From Desulfurococcales archaeon (GTDB taxonomy: Archaea > Thermoproteota > Thermoprotei_A > Sulfolobales > Desulfurococcaceae): a stretch of 9,958 nucleotides of DNA. The stretch lies in the NCBI GenBank assembly GCA_015522345.1, contig WAML01000166.1, positions 1 through 9,958 of the forward strand, read 5' to 3'. The position numbers and the translations under genes are program-made. Shown here piece by piece: positions 1 through 6,813 of the stretch. Below the pieces are notes generated by a model. That model ran no database searches. It had not been told where the DNA came from and saw only the letters and a list, made by a program, of their open reading frames with translations. Position 1 is the first letter of the stretch, and the number at the start of each line of letters is the position of its first letter.

Positions 1-156
1 AATAACAAAAAAAGAATTGAAAGTGTCTATATAGTAATTTATGTACCCTATAAGGCCTGGTAGAGCCTGTAATAACAATAAGGAATTGAAAGTATATTGC
101 CTCCTCCTAGTATCTACCGTTCTGTTTATGAAGTAATAATATTAAAGAATTGAAGG
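1..156 (+). CRISPR. Distal tail of a CRISPR array (three decaying repeats, two spacers)
   Basis: Three copies of a 24-25 base repeat are visible. Copy 1 (1-23) is cut by the window edge. Copy 2 (69-92) starts GTAATAACAATAAGG and ends GAATTGAAAG. Copy 3 (133-156) starts GTAATAATATTAAAG and ends GAATTGAAGG. The GAATTGAA cores begin at 14, 83 and 147, so the period is 69 then 64 bases, leaving unrelated spacers of 45 bases (24-68) and 40 bases (93-132). That repeat and spacer geometry fits crenarchaeal CRISPR. In such arrays the ATTGAAAG end becomes the 5' handle of the crRNA, so transcription would run left to right with the leader left of the window. Copy 3 carries changes near both ends and nothing repeat-like follows, as expected for the old, trailing end. 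With only two full copies the call rests on spacing and core identity. Confidence 0.8.
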
Positions 157-175
157 GCATGAACATAGTAGGTGA

Positions 176-517
176 TATGGGCTATCAACTATAATAGATG
201 GAGTTGCTGAAGTAAATGGGGAGAATATTATTATAGAGTATAAGAGATATTCTTCAAAAAGCATCCACAGGTATATAGAGCAGGTTAAAGCCGAAGCATA
301 TATAGCTCGTGAAACAATCCACCGCCTCAGAAAAGCAGTTCTTAATGTAAATGGTAATGAGAAAGTTTTTGAAGTATCCAAGGAAATGCTTGATGATGCT
401 GAAAGACTCTTGAATAGAGTTGAGAAAACTATTTCGAGAGAAGATCCTCCACCAAAAACTGTTTATCAAAGGCACTGTATAAACTGTTGGTATAAGAGAT
501 ACTGTCCATACTATTAA
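176..517 (+). pseudogene. cas4: N-terminally truncated cas4 remnant (CRISPR adaptation nuclease)
   Basis: Cas4 is a RecB-like PD-(D/E)XK nuclease with a 4Fe-4S cluster that trims and orients prespacers during CRISPR adaptation. The open frame ending at TAA 515-517 reads IIDGVAEVNG (motif II aspartate at 197-199), then IIIEYKRY (motif III E-x-K at 236-244), then a Q-rich helix with QVKAEAY, and ends in CINCWYKRYC, a CX2CX5C arrangement matching, as I recall, the last three cluster cysteines of studied Cas4 proteins. About 113 codons remain; complete Cas4 proteins are usually around 165-200. The missing front would hold the first cluster cysteine and the first nuclease motif. The frame is closed by TGA at 173-175 and has no ATG before 386, so no normal start exists. 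It begins about 20 bases after the last CRISPR repeat. Family is fairly certain; that it is a dead remnant is inferred from the truncation. Confidence 0.78.
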
Positions 518-664
518 CTACACCACCAGCAACACCGGCTACAGAATATAATAAGGAATCTTCCCGCTAAGGAACAGTCTTTATTGTCTCACAGAAATTA
601 TTAAGGAGAGTCCTATTTATTACTAGAACTTTAAAGAATGGAGGTGAGATTCATGCGATCAATT
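518..664. other. Non-coding gap between the cas4 remnant and the Trm14-type gene
   Basis: No credible gene, tRNA or further CRISPR repeat is visible. Short open stretches follow the cas4 stop in two frames (to 602 and to about 570) but neither has a start or a recognisable motif. A plus-strand AT-rich element (TATTTATT at 614-621) precedes a strong Shine-Dalgarno at 640-648. Plus-strand cas4 and minus-strand trm14 converge here, so terminators are expected, but I see no clear T-run or hairpin. Confidence 0.5.
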
Positions 665-679
665 CTACATTTTCTCTAA
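640..679 (+). promoter_or_regulatory. Orphan near-perfect Shine-Dalgarno with an 8-codon ORF
   Basis: GGAGGTGAG at 640-648 complements the archaeal 16S 3' end almost perfectly and is the strongest such site in the window. It sits 4 bases before an ATG (653-655). That ATG opens only eight codons (MRSILHFL) before TAA at 677-679, running into the 3' end of the opposing trm14-type gene. A TATA-like TATTTATT lies at 614-621. The arrangement looks like the intact front of a gene whose body has been lost, or a very short leader peptide. The motif is seen directly; both explanations are inference. Confidence 0.3.
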
Positions 680-1726
680 TAGAATTATGTGGGGGTATAG
701 TCCTCCGTGTTGCACTATTCTTTCATGTACTATATTCAACCTTGTGTTCTTCACTACTTTGTGTACATAGGTATACTCTGTTGTTATCATTGTAATCCTT
801 CCTCTATCTCTCAATGCTTTCTCTGCTGATTCCAAAAACTCTCTATAGAGCCTCCTTATACTCCATGGATCTCCATATCTTATCCCATAGGGTGGATTGA
901 GGATCATGTGGTCTACTTCTCTAATTACTTCATGGATTCTCCTAGCATCCCATACTCTAAACACTATTTTCTCAACGACACCTGCTGCAACAGCATTCAT
1001 TAAAGCTCCTCTAATATGCAGTGGATTAATATCAAATCCATATATAGCAGCGTCTTCATAGAGCAGGGCTGCTTCAATAGGTATAGTTCCACCACCACAC
1101 ATAGGGTCAACAATTACTTGTCTATCACGAGCCCCACTAATATAAAGCATAGCAACAGCTAGAGTAGACTTTAATGCAGCAGGGTGATCATATACTCTAT
1201 ATCCCCTCCTATGCATACTCCAAGGACCAGACAATAGAACACCAATTATAAGCTCATTCTCACGAGCAAAACCATGGACAATAACAGAGGGATTACGCAA
1301 ATCAACACGGGGCCTCCTACCATAAAACTCTTTAACAACTTCAATAACAGCATCACCAATAACTCTAGCAAGATCAATCGAAGTATACTCGTGTACGCCA
1401 ATTCTCTCAGTAGTAACAGCAAAACTAGTCCCGGGCCCAATAAATTCTACAATACCCTCCAAAACCCTGGGTAAACGATTCTTGAGAACTCCTAGAAAGC
1501 TATAGCTAGGCTCAATCTCTAGAGTAGCAATATGGAGCATAGCCTTATTAATAGTCTTAAGCTCAAGAATTCTCTCAAACAAGTAGTCGATAGAGCCATC
1601 AACACTATAGTATACTCTACCACTAAGCATAGAATACCTAGAAACACCTCCTCCAAAAACACCATAGGCTTCACGAGAAACAATATCTTCAATACCAGGG
1701 TTAACGGTGAATACAAGTTCAACCAA
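665..1726 (-). CDS. trm14: THUMP-domain RNA N2-guanine methyltransferase, Trm14/RlmL type
   Basis: Predicted SAM-dependent enzyme that N2-methylates a guanosine in structured RNA, most likely G6 of the tRNA acceptor stem as described for archaeal Trm14. The N-terminal half (about residues 1-165) has the layout of a ferredoxin-like plus THUMP RNA-binding region. The Rossmann half shows SMHRRGYR (170-177), the SAM loop VDPMCGGGTIPIEAA (206-220), FDINP (231-235) and the catalytic NPPYGIR (277-283). The NPPYG form suits the Trm14/RlmL group better than TrmG10, which usually has DPPYG. Its 353 residues are close to family length. The start is TTG (1724-1726), overlapping the end of trmJ by 8 bases; the next in-frame ATG would remove the start of the N-terminal domain. 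GAGGAG and GGAGGG lie just upstream. It is last in the minus-strand block. TrmG10 activity or an rRNA target cannot be excluded. Confidence 0.85.
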   Translation of the reverse strand: MVELVFTVNPGIEDIVSREAYGVFGGGVSRYSMLSGRVYYSVDGSIDYLFERILELKTINKAMLHIATLEIEPSYSFLGVLKNRLPRVLEGIVEFIGPGTSFAVTTERIGVHEYTSIDLARVIGDAVIEVVKEFYGRRPRVDLRNPSVIVHGFARENELIIGVLLSGPWSMHRRGYRVYDHPAALKSTLAVAMLYISGARDRQVIVDPMCGGGTIPIEAALLYEDAAIYGFDINPLHIRGALMNAVAAGVVEKIVFRVWDARRIHEVIREVDHMILNPPYGIRYGDPWSIRRLYREFLESAEKALRDRGRITMITTEYTYVHKVVKNTRLNIVHERIVQHGGLYPHIILLEKM

Positions 1727-2420
1727 TTCTCCTCAACACCCTCCTAACAAAATACTTCAACAACCTAGCCTCATAGACACTAGGCATACTACGATAAACT
1801 ATTCTCTCAAAAACCTTCTTAATCCTCAAAGCCTTACCAGCATCACTAACAACTCTATCAATTAACAAGCTGTAGAGAGAAACAATATCTTCTAGCTCAC
1901 TACGAGGAGCACGAGGAGCAACATTACTAGAAAAACCACTAGTCCTCAACAACCATAGCTCGTAGAGAACAATAGCAACTGCTTGACTAAGATTAAGAAT
2001 AGGATACTCTGGATTAGCAGGAATAGTAACTAGGTAATCAGCTTTCAAAAGCTCGTCTCTAGTTAAACCAGTACTCTCTCTACCAAACAATACAGTAACA
2101 AACACAGGCCCTAAATCCCTAAGTAAGCTAGTGAAACTCCTTAAATCAATAGCTTGTCTAACATAGTCTCCACGACTATACCCCTTACCAGTAGTAGCAA
2201 CAACTAAGTCAGAACCAGCAATAGCTTCATCAATAGAATCAACAATCCTAGCTCTAGCAAGATAGTCTCTAGCACGAGCAGCATAGAGGAAAGCTTCATC
2301 AATAGAAGCTACTGGAGAAACAAGGTAGAGCTCTTCAACACCAAAATTAACACAAGTCCTAGCAACAAGTCCTAGGTTAACAGGTCCTTCAACACCAACA
2401 AGTACAACTCTAACCCTCAA
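1719..2420 (-). CDS. trmJ: TrmJ-type SPOUT tRNA 2'-O-methyltransferase
   Basis: SPOUT-superfamily enzyme that 2'-O-methylates the ribose of nucleotide 32 in the tRNA anticodon loop; the characterised crenarchaeal TrmJ acts on cytidine 32. The 233 residues contain motif 1 NLGLVART (15-22), motif 2 LFGRESTGLT (111-120) and motif 3 IPANPEYPILNLSQAVAI (133-150), which forms the trefoil-knot SAM pocket. A helical tail of about 75 residues follows, as in other TrmJ proteins. The start is TTG (2418-2420), whose bases overlap the TGA stop of the upstream methyltransferase gene (TTGA), which suggests coupled translation. The conserved beta strand VRVVLVGVE begins at once, so no other start is likely. 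No clear Shine-Dalgarno precedes it. The exact nucleotide target is taken from the family. Confidence 0.88.
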   Translation of the reverse strand: MRVRVVLVGVEGPVNLGLVARTCVNFGVEELYLVSPVASIDEAFLYAARARDYLARARIVDSIDEAIAGSDLVVATTGKGYSRGDYVRQAIDLRSFTSLLRDLGPVFVTVLFGRESTGLTRDELLKADYLVTIPANPEYPILNLSQAVAIVLYELWLLRTSGFSSNVAPRAPRSELEDIVSLYSLLIDRVVSDAGKALRIKKVFERIVYRSMPSVYEARLLKYFVRRVLRRIG

Positions 2421-3004
2421 GACACATACACAGCCTCTACAGTTATCAAGTCCTCGAAGAAATAATGTCTAGAAACAACCCTATTTATCCTAAACCCCTT
2501 CATAACCAAGTAACTAGCTACTCTACTCCATCCACTAAGAGAAGAAAAAACCATATAAAACACTCCTCCACCCTCAAGAACTCTAGCAGCTCCATCAATA
2601 ACTCTCAAAATAATATCTTCGCCACCATAGCCGGAGTCAGTATCAATAAATCTAGAGCCGGGCAAGTAGGGAGGATTAGATACAATAACATCGACTCCAC
2701 CAGGCCTAATAGCCTCGAGCAAATCACCCTGGATAACTAGAGACCTATAGCCTAGTTTATGTAGCCTAATATTCTCCATAGTGTTATACACAGCTCTCCA
2801 ATCAATATCTATAAAAACCATCCTAGAAACACTCATGTACTTCAGCATATACAAGCCTATTACTCCAGAACCACAGCATACATCAACAACTGTTTTACCA
2901 GAAACCCTATCTACATCAATACTATCTAGAAGAAGCCAAGTATCTTCAGCAGGCCTATAGACTCCACTACACAATATAATCCAGTCACTATTATCTAAGA
3001 ACAC
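2417..3004 (-). CDS. HemK2/Mtq2-type protein glutamine methyltransferase
   Basis: Short class I methyltransferase of the HemK2/N6AMT1/Mtq2 group, which in eukaryotes and archaea methylates the glutamine of the GGQ motif in release factor aRF1/eRF1, usually with the small partner Trm112 (not encoded here). The 195 residues show the group signature YRPAEDTWLLL (16-26), the SAM loop DVCCGSGVIG (41-50), an acidic residue ending motif II in IDID (65-68) and the catalytic NPPYLPGSR (110-118). It lacks the long N-terminal helical domain of bacterial PrmC, as expected. The start is GTG (3002-3004), inside the last codons of ksgA with a 10-base overlap; the PAED motif follows after 17 residues. The GTG overlap and the TTGA junction with trmJ suggest one transcript. 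The substrate is inferred from the family; small-molecule or RNA targets remain possible. Confidence 0.85.
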   Translation of the reverse strand: MFLDNSDWIILCSGVYRPAEDTWLLLDSIDVDRVSGKTVVDVCCGSGVIGLYMLKYMSVSRMVFIDIDWRAVYNTMENIRLHKLGYRSLVIQGDLLEAIRPGGVDVIVSNPPYLPGSRFIDTDSGYGGEDIILRVIDGAARVLEGGGVFYMVFSSLSGWSRVASYLVMKGFRINRVVSRHYFFEDLITVEAVYVS

Positions 3005-3846
3005 TTTCTCTCTACAAGAAACCTCGCTATCTCCATCAAAACCCGTGGCTCAAGCTCATACACTCTCCTATCAATACTATCCCCTAGTATACTAGCTAAA
3101 ACACTTTCCTCAATACATAGCTTCTTAGATAACACAGTATATGCTCTCCTACGCCTCATACTAAACAATACTCGTGTAACCTCCTCCAAAACCTCGTGGA
3201 CACTACTATAACTAGATATTCTCTCAAGAACAACTACTCGAGAATAAACTTCTGGAGAAGGATGAAAAGAAGCTGGAGAATAAACTCCTCCACTATAAAC
3301 TCTAAACAAAGACTGCACTAGAACAGTAAGTCTACCATAACTCTTAGAACCAGGTCTAGCAAGTAATCTATCAACAACTTCTTTCTGTAGAACAAGAACA
3401 GCTTTTTCAACAAAATTATCTCTAGCAATAGAAACAATTAGGTCAGACGATATATGGTAGGGAGTATTAGAGACAATACATTTACTTCCATAAATACTCG
3501 TCTTCAATCCATCTCCATGGATAAGCAGTATATTCTTAGACCCATTGAGCAAGTCTTTGAGAACACTAAAGAACTTGTTATCAACTTCAATACCTAGGAC
3601 TCTACCACTGGTATCCTTGGCTAAATAATATGTTAGAGCTCCTAGTCCACAGCCTATTTCAACAATAGTTCTTCTACTACAGTATTTCTTGGCTAAACCA
3701 ATAACTTCTCTAATAAGGAGAGGATCTACTACAAAAGATTGACTGAGTTTCTTACGAGGCCTAATACCATATTTTCTTAAAACACTTATTGTCCACTTAA
3801 GTAACTTCTTTCTAGAAGTGAGAGGAGGAGGTTCTAGGAAATACAC
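2995..3846 (-). CDS. rsmA: KsgA/Dim1 16S rRNA adenine N6,N6-dimethyltransferase
   Basis: Dimethylates the two adjacent adenosines in the 3'-terminal helix of 16S rRNA during late small-subunit assembly. Of 283 residues, the Rossmann part shows QSFVVDP (36-42), SAM loop EIGCGLGALT (63-72), IEVD (86-89) and NTPYHISSD (127-135). The small helical C-terminal domain starts near residue 190 with FHPSPEVYSRVV (194-205). The active-site motif is normally NLPY or NIPY; threonine at the second position is unusual, but the asparagine, proline and tyrosine are kept, so the enzyme should work. The start is GTG (3844-3846), sharing one base with the DUF655 stop, and gives about 25 residues before the conserved GIRPRKKLSQSF block. 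No strong Shine-Dalgarno is visible, consistent with translational coupling. ksgA beside DUF655 and a HemK2 gene is a common archaeal arrangement. Confidence 0.94.
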   Translation of the reverse strand: MYFLEPPPLTSRKKLLKWTISVLRKYGIRPRKKLSQSFVVDPLLIREVIGLAKKYCSRRTIVEIGCGLGALTYYLAKDTSGRVLGIEVDNKFFSVLKDLLNGSKNILLIHGDGLKTSIYGSKCIVSNTPYHISSDLIVSIARDNFVEKAVLVLQKEVVDRLLARPGSKSYGRLTVLVQSLFRVYSGGVYSPASFHPSPEVYSRVVVLERISSYSSVHEVLEEVTRVLFSMRRRRAYTVLSKKLCIEESVLASILGDSIDRRVYELEPRVLMEIARFLVERKCS

Positions 3847-4520
3847 TATAGATGCCCATACCTAAGCCTCTCTAGATAACCAAGGTATACAATACCCTTA
3901 GACTCTATATCATGCTTAGGCGGTTTAACGAATAAATAGTACTTGTCTTCACCTCTAAGCTCTAAGAGTATTCTATCAACAATAGTTTTAGCGGGATCGC
4001 TCAGTTTAACTCTCTCCTGGATCTCTTGGAAAGATTCAAAAGGCTTCTTCTTCCTCTCTTCAAGAATAAGCTTCATAGTCTTCTTACCAATGCCGGGAAG
4101 AAGCTCTAGAGAATGGAGCCTAATGTTTATAGGCCCAGATTTATTGAAGAATTCTACAAATATTCTCTCGTTTTCTCCAACAATCTTCCTAACAATATCT
4201 TCGAGATTATCTCTAGCAGTACTTGTTAAGTCTTCATAGCTTATTCTACCAATAATCCTCCTAACCTTAGACTCTGGGCCAAGCTCAACTCTCTCTCCAA
4301 TACTAAGCTCGATCCCAGGATAGGGTTCTACTTCTAGTAGGGTAAAGTATGTAGTTCCAATAGCTTGTGCAACAGGCTTACTCCTATACTCTCTATACCT
4401 GTCAAGAGGGTTGCCGAAGGGCATATAGTCTAGTATATAGACTGCATCTTCTCTATACTCGTCTCTATACCCTCTCCTATCCCTAGGCCTATACCTATGC
4501 CTAAATGGATGTCTATACAC
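3846..4520 (-). CDS. DUF655 family protein with helix-hairpin-helix domain, function unknown
   Basis: Archaeal DUF655 protein (COG1491), widely conserved but without an established role; usually predicted to bind RNA or DNA. After a 25-residue N-terminal tail dominated by Arg and Tyr (MYRHPFRHRYRPRDRR) comes the conserved VYILDYMPFGNP (27-38), then a beta-rich OB-like portion with GERVELGPE (75-83). A helix-hairpin-helix follows: LELLPGIGKKTMKLILEERK (138-157). Total length, 224 residues, fits the family apart from the basic tail. The start is GTG (4518-4520); a TATA box centred near 4550 would put transcription start within a few bases of it, supporting this start and a nearly leaderless mRNA. 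It heads the second half of the block, ahead of ksgA, with which it shares one base. The neighbourhood suggests a role in ribosome or RNA maturation, but that is only association. Confidence 0.88.
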   Translation of the reverse strand: MYRHPFRHRYRPRDRRGYRDEYREDAVYILDYMPFGNPLDRYREYRSKPVAQAIGTTYFTLLEVEPYPGIELSIGERVELGPESKVRRIIGRISYEDLTSTARDNLEDIVRKIVGENERIFVEFFNKSGPINIRLHSLELLPGIGKKTMKLILEERKKKPFESFQEIQERVKLSDPAKTIVDRILLELRGEDKYYLFVKPPKHDIESKGIVYLGYLERLRYGHL

Positions 4521-4647
4521 TTTCTCTACACCCAGCCTACTACAAATTATATATTGTCTACACTATCTACTTTAATGTACTTATCCACAAGTCTACTATA
4601 AGAAAACATTGATTGAAGACACAGTAGTTGTACTAGAGTAAAATTAT
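4521..4647 (-). promoter_or_regulatory. Intergenic promoter for the DUF655-ksgA-HemK2-trmJ-trm14 operon
   Basis: This is the largest gap in the minus-strand block (127 bases). Read on the minus strand, TATATAAT (4546-4553) lies about 26-33 bases before the GTG at 4520, the usual spacing for a leaderless or very short-leader crenarchaeal transcript. The far side, near 4630-4650, is T-rich on the minus strand (ATAATTTTAC) and may terminate the rpoF transcript. No hairpin or RNA gene is evident. Element positions are seen; function is inferred. Confidence 0.5.
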
Positions 4648-5010
4648 TTATTTCCTACAATACTTGTTTACTACATCAAGTATTTTCTCTGCTTCTTCAG
4701 TCTCAATAAGTCTTTCCTCAAGTATTAGAAGAGGCCTTAGTTCATCAAGTGTTTCAGGACATATATTTATCAACATAATCTTTGTCTCAGTCTTTAAATT
4801 AAATGAATCAAGTTCTCTACTCAATGCTTCAGCATCTTCTGGCTCCATTTTAGAGAATTTCCTAAGATAATCTAGTGTACGCTGGATCAATAAAGTCGTT
4901 GTACCCATAGTAACTTCTAGTCTCTTAACCAGTTTCTCTAGAATCTCCTTGGCCTCTGGATTAGAAACATGTTTTTCCTCTAGAACTTCTACATCTAAAT
5001 CAGCAGACAA
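4648..5010 (-). CDS. rpoF: RNA polymerase subunit F (Rpo4, Rpb4 homologue)
   Basis: Rpo4 forms, with Rpo7, the stalk of archaeal RNA polymerase, contacting emerging RNA and assisting initiation and elongation. The 120-residue acidic, helical protein has the family pattern: the LIQRTLDYLRKFSK helix (about 42-55), MEPEDAEALSREL (56-68), and the HRDC-like tail with LINICPETLDELRPLL (80-95). Length matches the family. The start is TTG (5008-5010), with GAGAGGGTGG upstream on the minus strand leaving about 9 bases. An AT-rich stretch (AAATATTTA, near 5031-5039) lies about 25 bases upstream and could be an internal promoter, though this would exclude the Shine-Dalgarno. It follows rpl21e after 68 bases, a conserved archaeal pairing. 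rpoE (Rpo7) is not in the window. Confidence 0.92.
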   Translation of the reverse strand: MSADLDVEVLEEKHVSNPEAKEILEKLVKRLEVTMGTTTLLIQRTLDYLRKFSKMEPEDAEALSRELDSFNLKTETKIMLINICPETLDELRPLLILEERLIETEEAEKILDVVNKYCRK

Positions 5011-5078
5011 TTTATAGAACCACCCTCTCTAAATATTTTAGAACAAGTCTATTGATCCAAGGATGTGTATTTAAGGAT

Positions 5079-5399
5079 TTACCCTTGTTTTCCAGAGCTC
5101 TGTATATTTACAGGCCTTAAATGCTCTGGTCTAACAATTATAGTCTTCCTCTTATCGCCTAAGTATACTTCAACAATATAGCATTTCCCTCTTTTACCAA
5201 TTACAGTTCCTGTTTTACCATGATACCTCCTATGGGGCATTCCCTTGTGTATAGCAGGATTTATTACAATATGTACTTTATCACCTACTTTATACTCGTA
5301 TAATAGAAGGCTTAGCGGTGGAACACTACCTCTTTCCCTAATATGTTTCTTTAAGACTTTCCTAGTTCTATGCCTAAAACCCTTAGGAGGCTTAACCAT
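5079..5399 (-). CDS. rpl21e: 50S ribosomal protein L21e
   Basis: Archaeal/eukaryotic large-subunit protein, absent from bacteria. The 106 residues are basic and contain the family sequence: MVKPPKGFRHRTRKVLKK at the start, GDKVHIVINPAIHKGMPHRR (39-58), YHGKTGTVIGKRG (59-71) and the end region IIVRPEHLRPV. The core is an SH3-like barrel. A short poorly conserved tail (SSGKQG) ends the protein. The start is ATG (5397-5399), one of few ATG starts in the block, with a modest GGTG upstream. It sits 52 bases after pus10 and 68 before rpoF, so it is probably co-transcribed; a TATA-like CTATACTATAG near 5418-5428 on the minus strand could be a local promoter for this highly expressed gene, but is weak evidence. 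Confidence 0.97.
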   Translation of the reverse strand: MVKPPKGFRHRTRKVLKKHIRERGSVPPLSLLLYEYKVGDKVHIVINPAIHKGMPHRRYHGKTGTVIGKRGKCYIVEVYLGDKRKTIIVRPEHLRPVNIQSSGKQG

Positions 5400-5451
5400 G
5401 TCTAGACACCAGATCCTCTATAGTATAGATAGTAGGTATACTCGTCTACTC

Positions 5452-6813
5452 CTAGAGTCTTGTATGCTGAATACTTGTATTCTCTAAAATATTTTCCTCT
5501 AACAAAGCTATTTCAACACCAATAACATCTAGTTCTAGACAATAAGCTTGTTTTCCTAAAACACTTGTGAAACTAGGGTTAGTCCTACCATCATCGCCTG
5601 TTATAAGCTCCTTTATATACAGTCCTCCATCAGCTCTAATAATTGCTTCAAATAATTTATTTGCTACAGGAATAGTCTTTACCTCATATACTCTCCTAGT
5701 TCTAAGCCTTTCTTTCTTCCTCCTAAGTATACGTTTTGGAGTAAGTTGTTCAACAACTCTATCTCTAAACTCTTTCTCTAGAACCTCTAGTTCACTGGGA
5801 TCAATTCCTTCTTCGACATAGACTAGAGCTCTATAGATCTTTTGTTTCTTAGAAAGCTCTGTTTTCAACAACTCTATATGCTTCCTAGAAGCACTTCCCT
5901 GGATAACTGCTTCAACAACTCCATTACTAAGTAGCTCATTTAATAAACTAGAGTCTACAAGCCTAAACCGAGGATTCTTAACCTCGATCACCATTGGTCT
6001 TCCAGTACCAATCATTCGTACATCAACGTCTTCACGGCCGCTTGCATGCAAGACTATTCTCTCTGCATCAAATACTTCCTTGAGTCTATCGTTGAAGAAT
6101 TCTTCTATAGAATACGGGTACTTCTTTACACCTCTACTAACCCATATGGTATGCGATATATTCCTTCCAGTCTTCCAATACTTGCCAAGCAATAGTATAG
6201 GGTTTACGACAACCCTCATTCCAAGGCTATTATAGTCTATTATAACAACTATATCTGGTCTATCAAAATCTGGTTCAATACCTGTTTTATCTCTAACAAT
6301 CTTCCCTACTTCTCTCTTAATCTCGTTCTTAATAGACTCACTATACTCTAGCATAGTCTTTGAAGCTACTGTTAATTCTCTATAGAGAACTTCTTTATCT
6401 ATAGATACTCCTATTAGGAAACTAGATGCATTGTATTCTCTCAAATACTCTATAGCTTTACTAGCTAATTCCTCGAATAATCTCCTAGACAATAAGTTGT
6501 TGCATATAAAACACTTCTTTACCTCAATTTCTCTACCGTAGAAGTACTTGTATAGTCTAGTAAGTGGTTCTCCAGCGTTTGATGCAAGTATCTCTAGTTC
6601 TTCTTCTAATTCTCTACTCTTCTTCTCCATTATTTCACTGTGGATCTGCATAGTTATTGCTGTCTTTAAACTATATCCTCTAACTTCATTGGGTATTCCA
6701 TGGCCTAGTTTAGCGAATAATCGGCCTAAGCAGTGGTTGCATAGAGGATACTGTCTTAGTATTTTACGTGCTATAGCTACTACGTCCTTGTCTTCACCTA
6801 TAGTATCCTTCAT
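5452..6813 (-). CDS. pus10: tRNA pseudouridine synthase Pus10 (positions 54 and 55)
   Basis: Converts U54 and U55 of the tRNA T-arm to pseudouridine in archaea. The 453-residue protein has the expected order: a zinc-binding pair CNHC (25-28) and CFIC (101-104) in the N-terminal domain, a THUMP-containing accessory region (about 120-230), and the synthase core. The core has SGREDVDVRMIGTGRPMVIE (258-277), where Asp262 is the expected catalytic aspartate, VKNPRFR, and the C-terminal ADGGLYIKELITGDDGR (394-410) and NPSFTSVLG. All key residues are intact. The start is ATG (6811-6813), preceded by GGGAGTGA, and overlaps the TrmY-like gene by 20 bases. A short tail past ELDVIGVE (residues 427-434) is not conserved. 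Neighbouring TrmY-like protein could use its Psi54 product. Confidence 0.95.
   Translation of the reverse strand: MKDTIGEDKDVVAIARKILRQYPLCNHCLGRLFAKLGHGIPNEVRGYSLKTAITMQIHSEIMEKKSRELEEELEILASNAGEPLTRLYKYFYGREIEVKKCFICNNLLSRRLFEELASKAIEYLREYNASSFLIGVSIDKEVLYRELTVASKTMLEYSESIKNEIKREVGKIVRDKTGIEPDFDRPDIVVIIDYNSLGMRVVVNPILLLGKYWKTGRNISHTIWVSRGVKKYPYSIEEFFNDRLKEVFDAERIVLHASGREDVDVRMIGTGRPMVIEVKNPRFRLVDSSLLNELLSNGVVEAVIQGSASRKHIELLKTELSKKQKIYRALVYVEEGIDPSELEVLEKEFRDRVVEQLTPKRILRRKKERLRTRRVYEVKTIPVANKLFEAIIRADGGLYIKELITGDDGRTNPSFTSVLGKQAYCLELDVIGVEIALLEENILENTSIQHTRL

Noticed and set aside
392..405. TGATGATG followed by CTGA, resembling C and D boxes of a guide sRNA
   Set aside because: The boxes are adjacent with no room for a guide and lie inside the cas4 reading frame; similar TGATGA near 9409 also lacks properly spaced D and C' boxes.
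142..475. Minus-strand frames of 79 and 73 residues over the left end
   Set aside because: They lie antisense to the cas4 remnant, whose motifs II, III and cysteine cluster are clearly readable on plus; no family features on minus.
518..664. tRNA or other structured RNA gene in the gap after cas4
   Set aside because: No GGTTCRANNCC-type T-arm sequence or paired acceptor ends could be found by eye.
3943..4239. Plus-strand frame of 98 residues rich in Ser, Leu and Phe
   Set aside because: Antisense shadow of the DUF655 gene; composition is typical of the complement of a charged helical protein.
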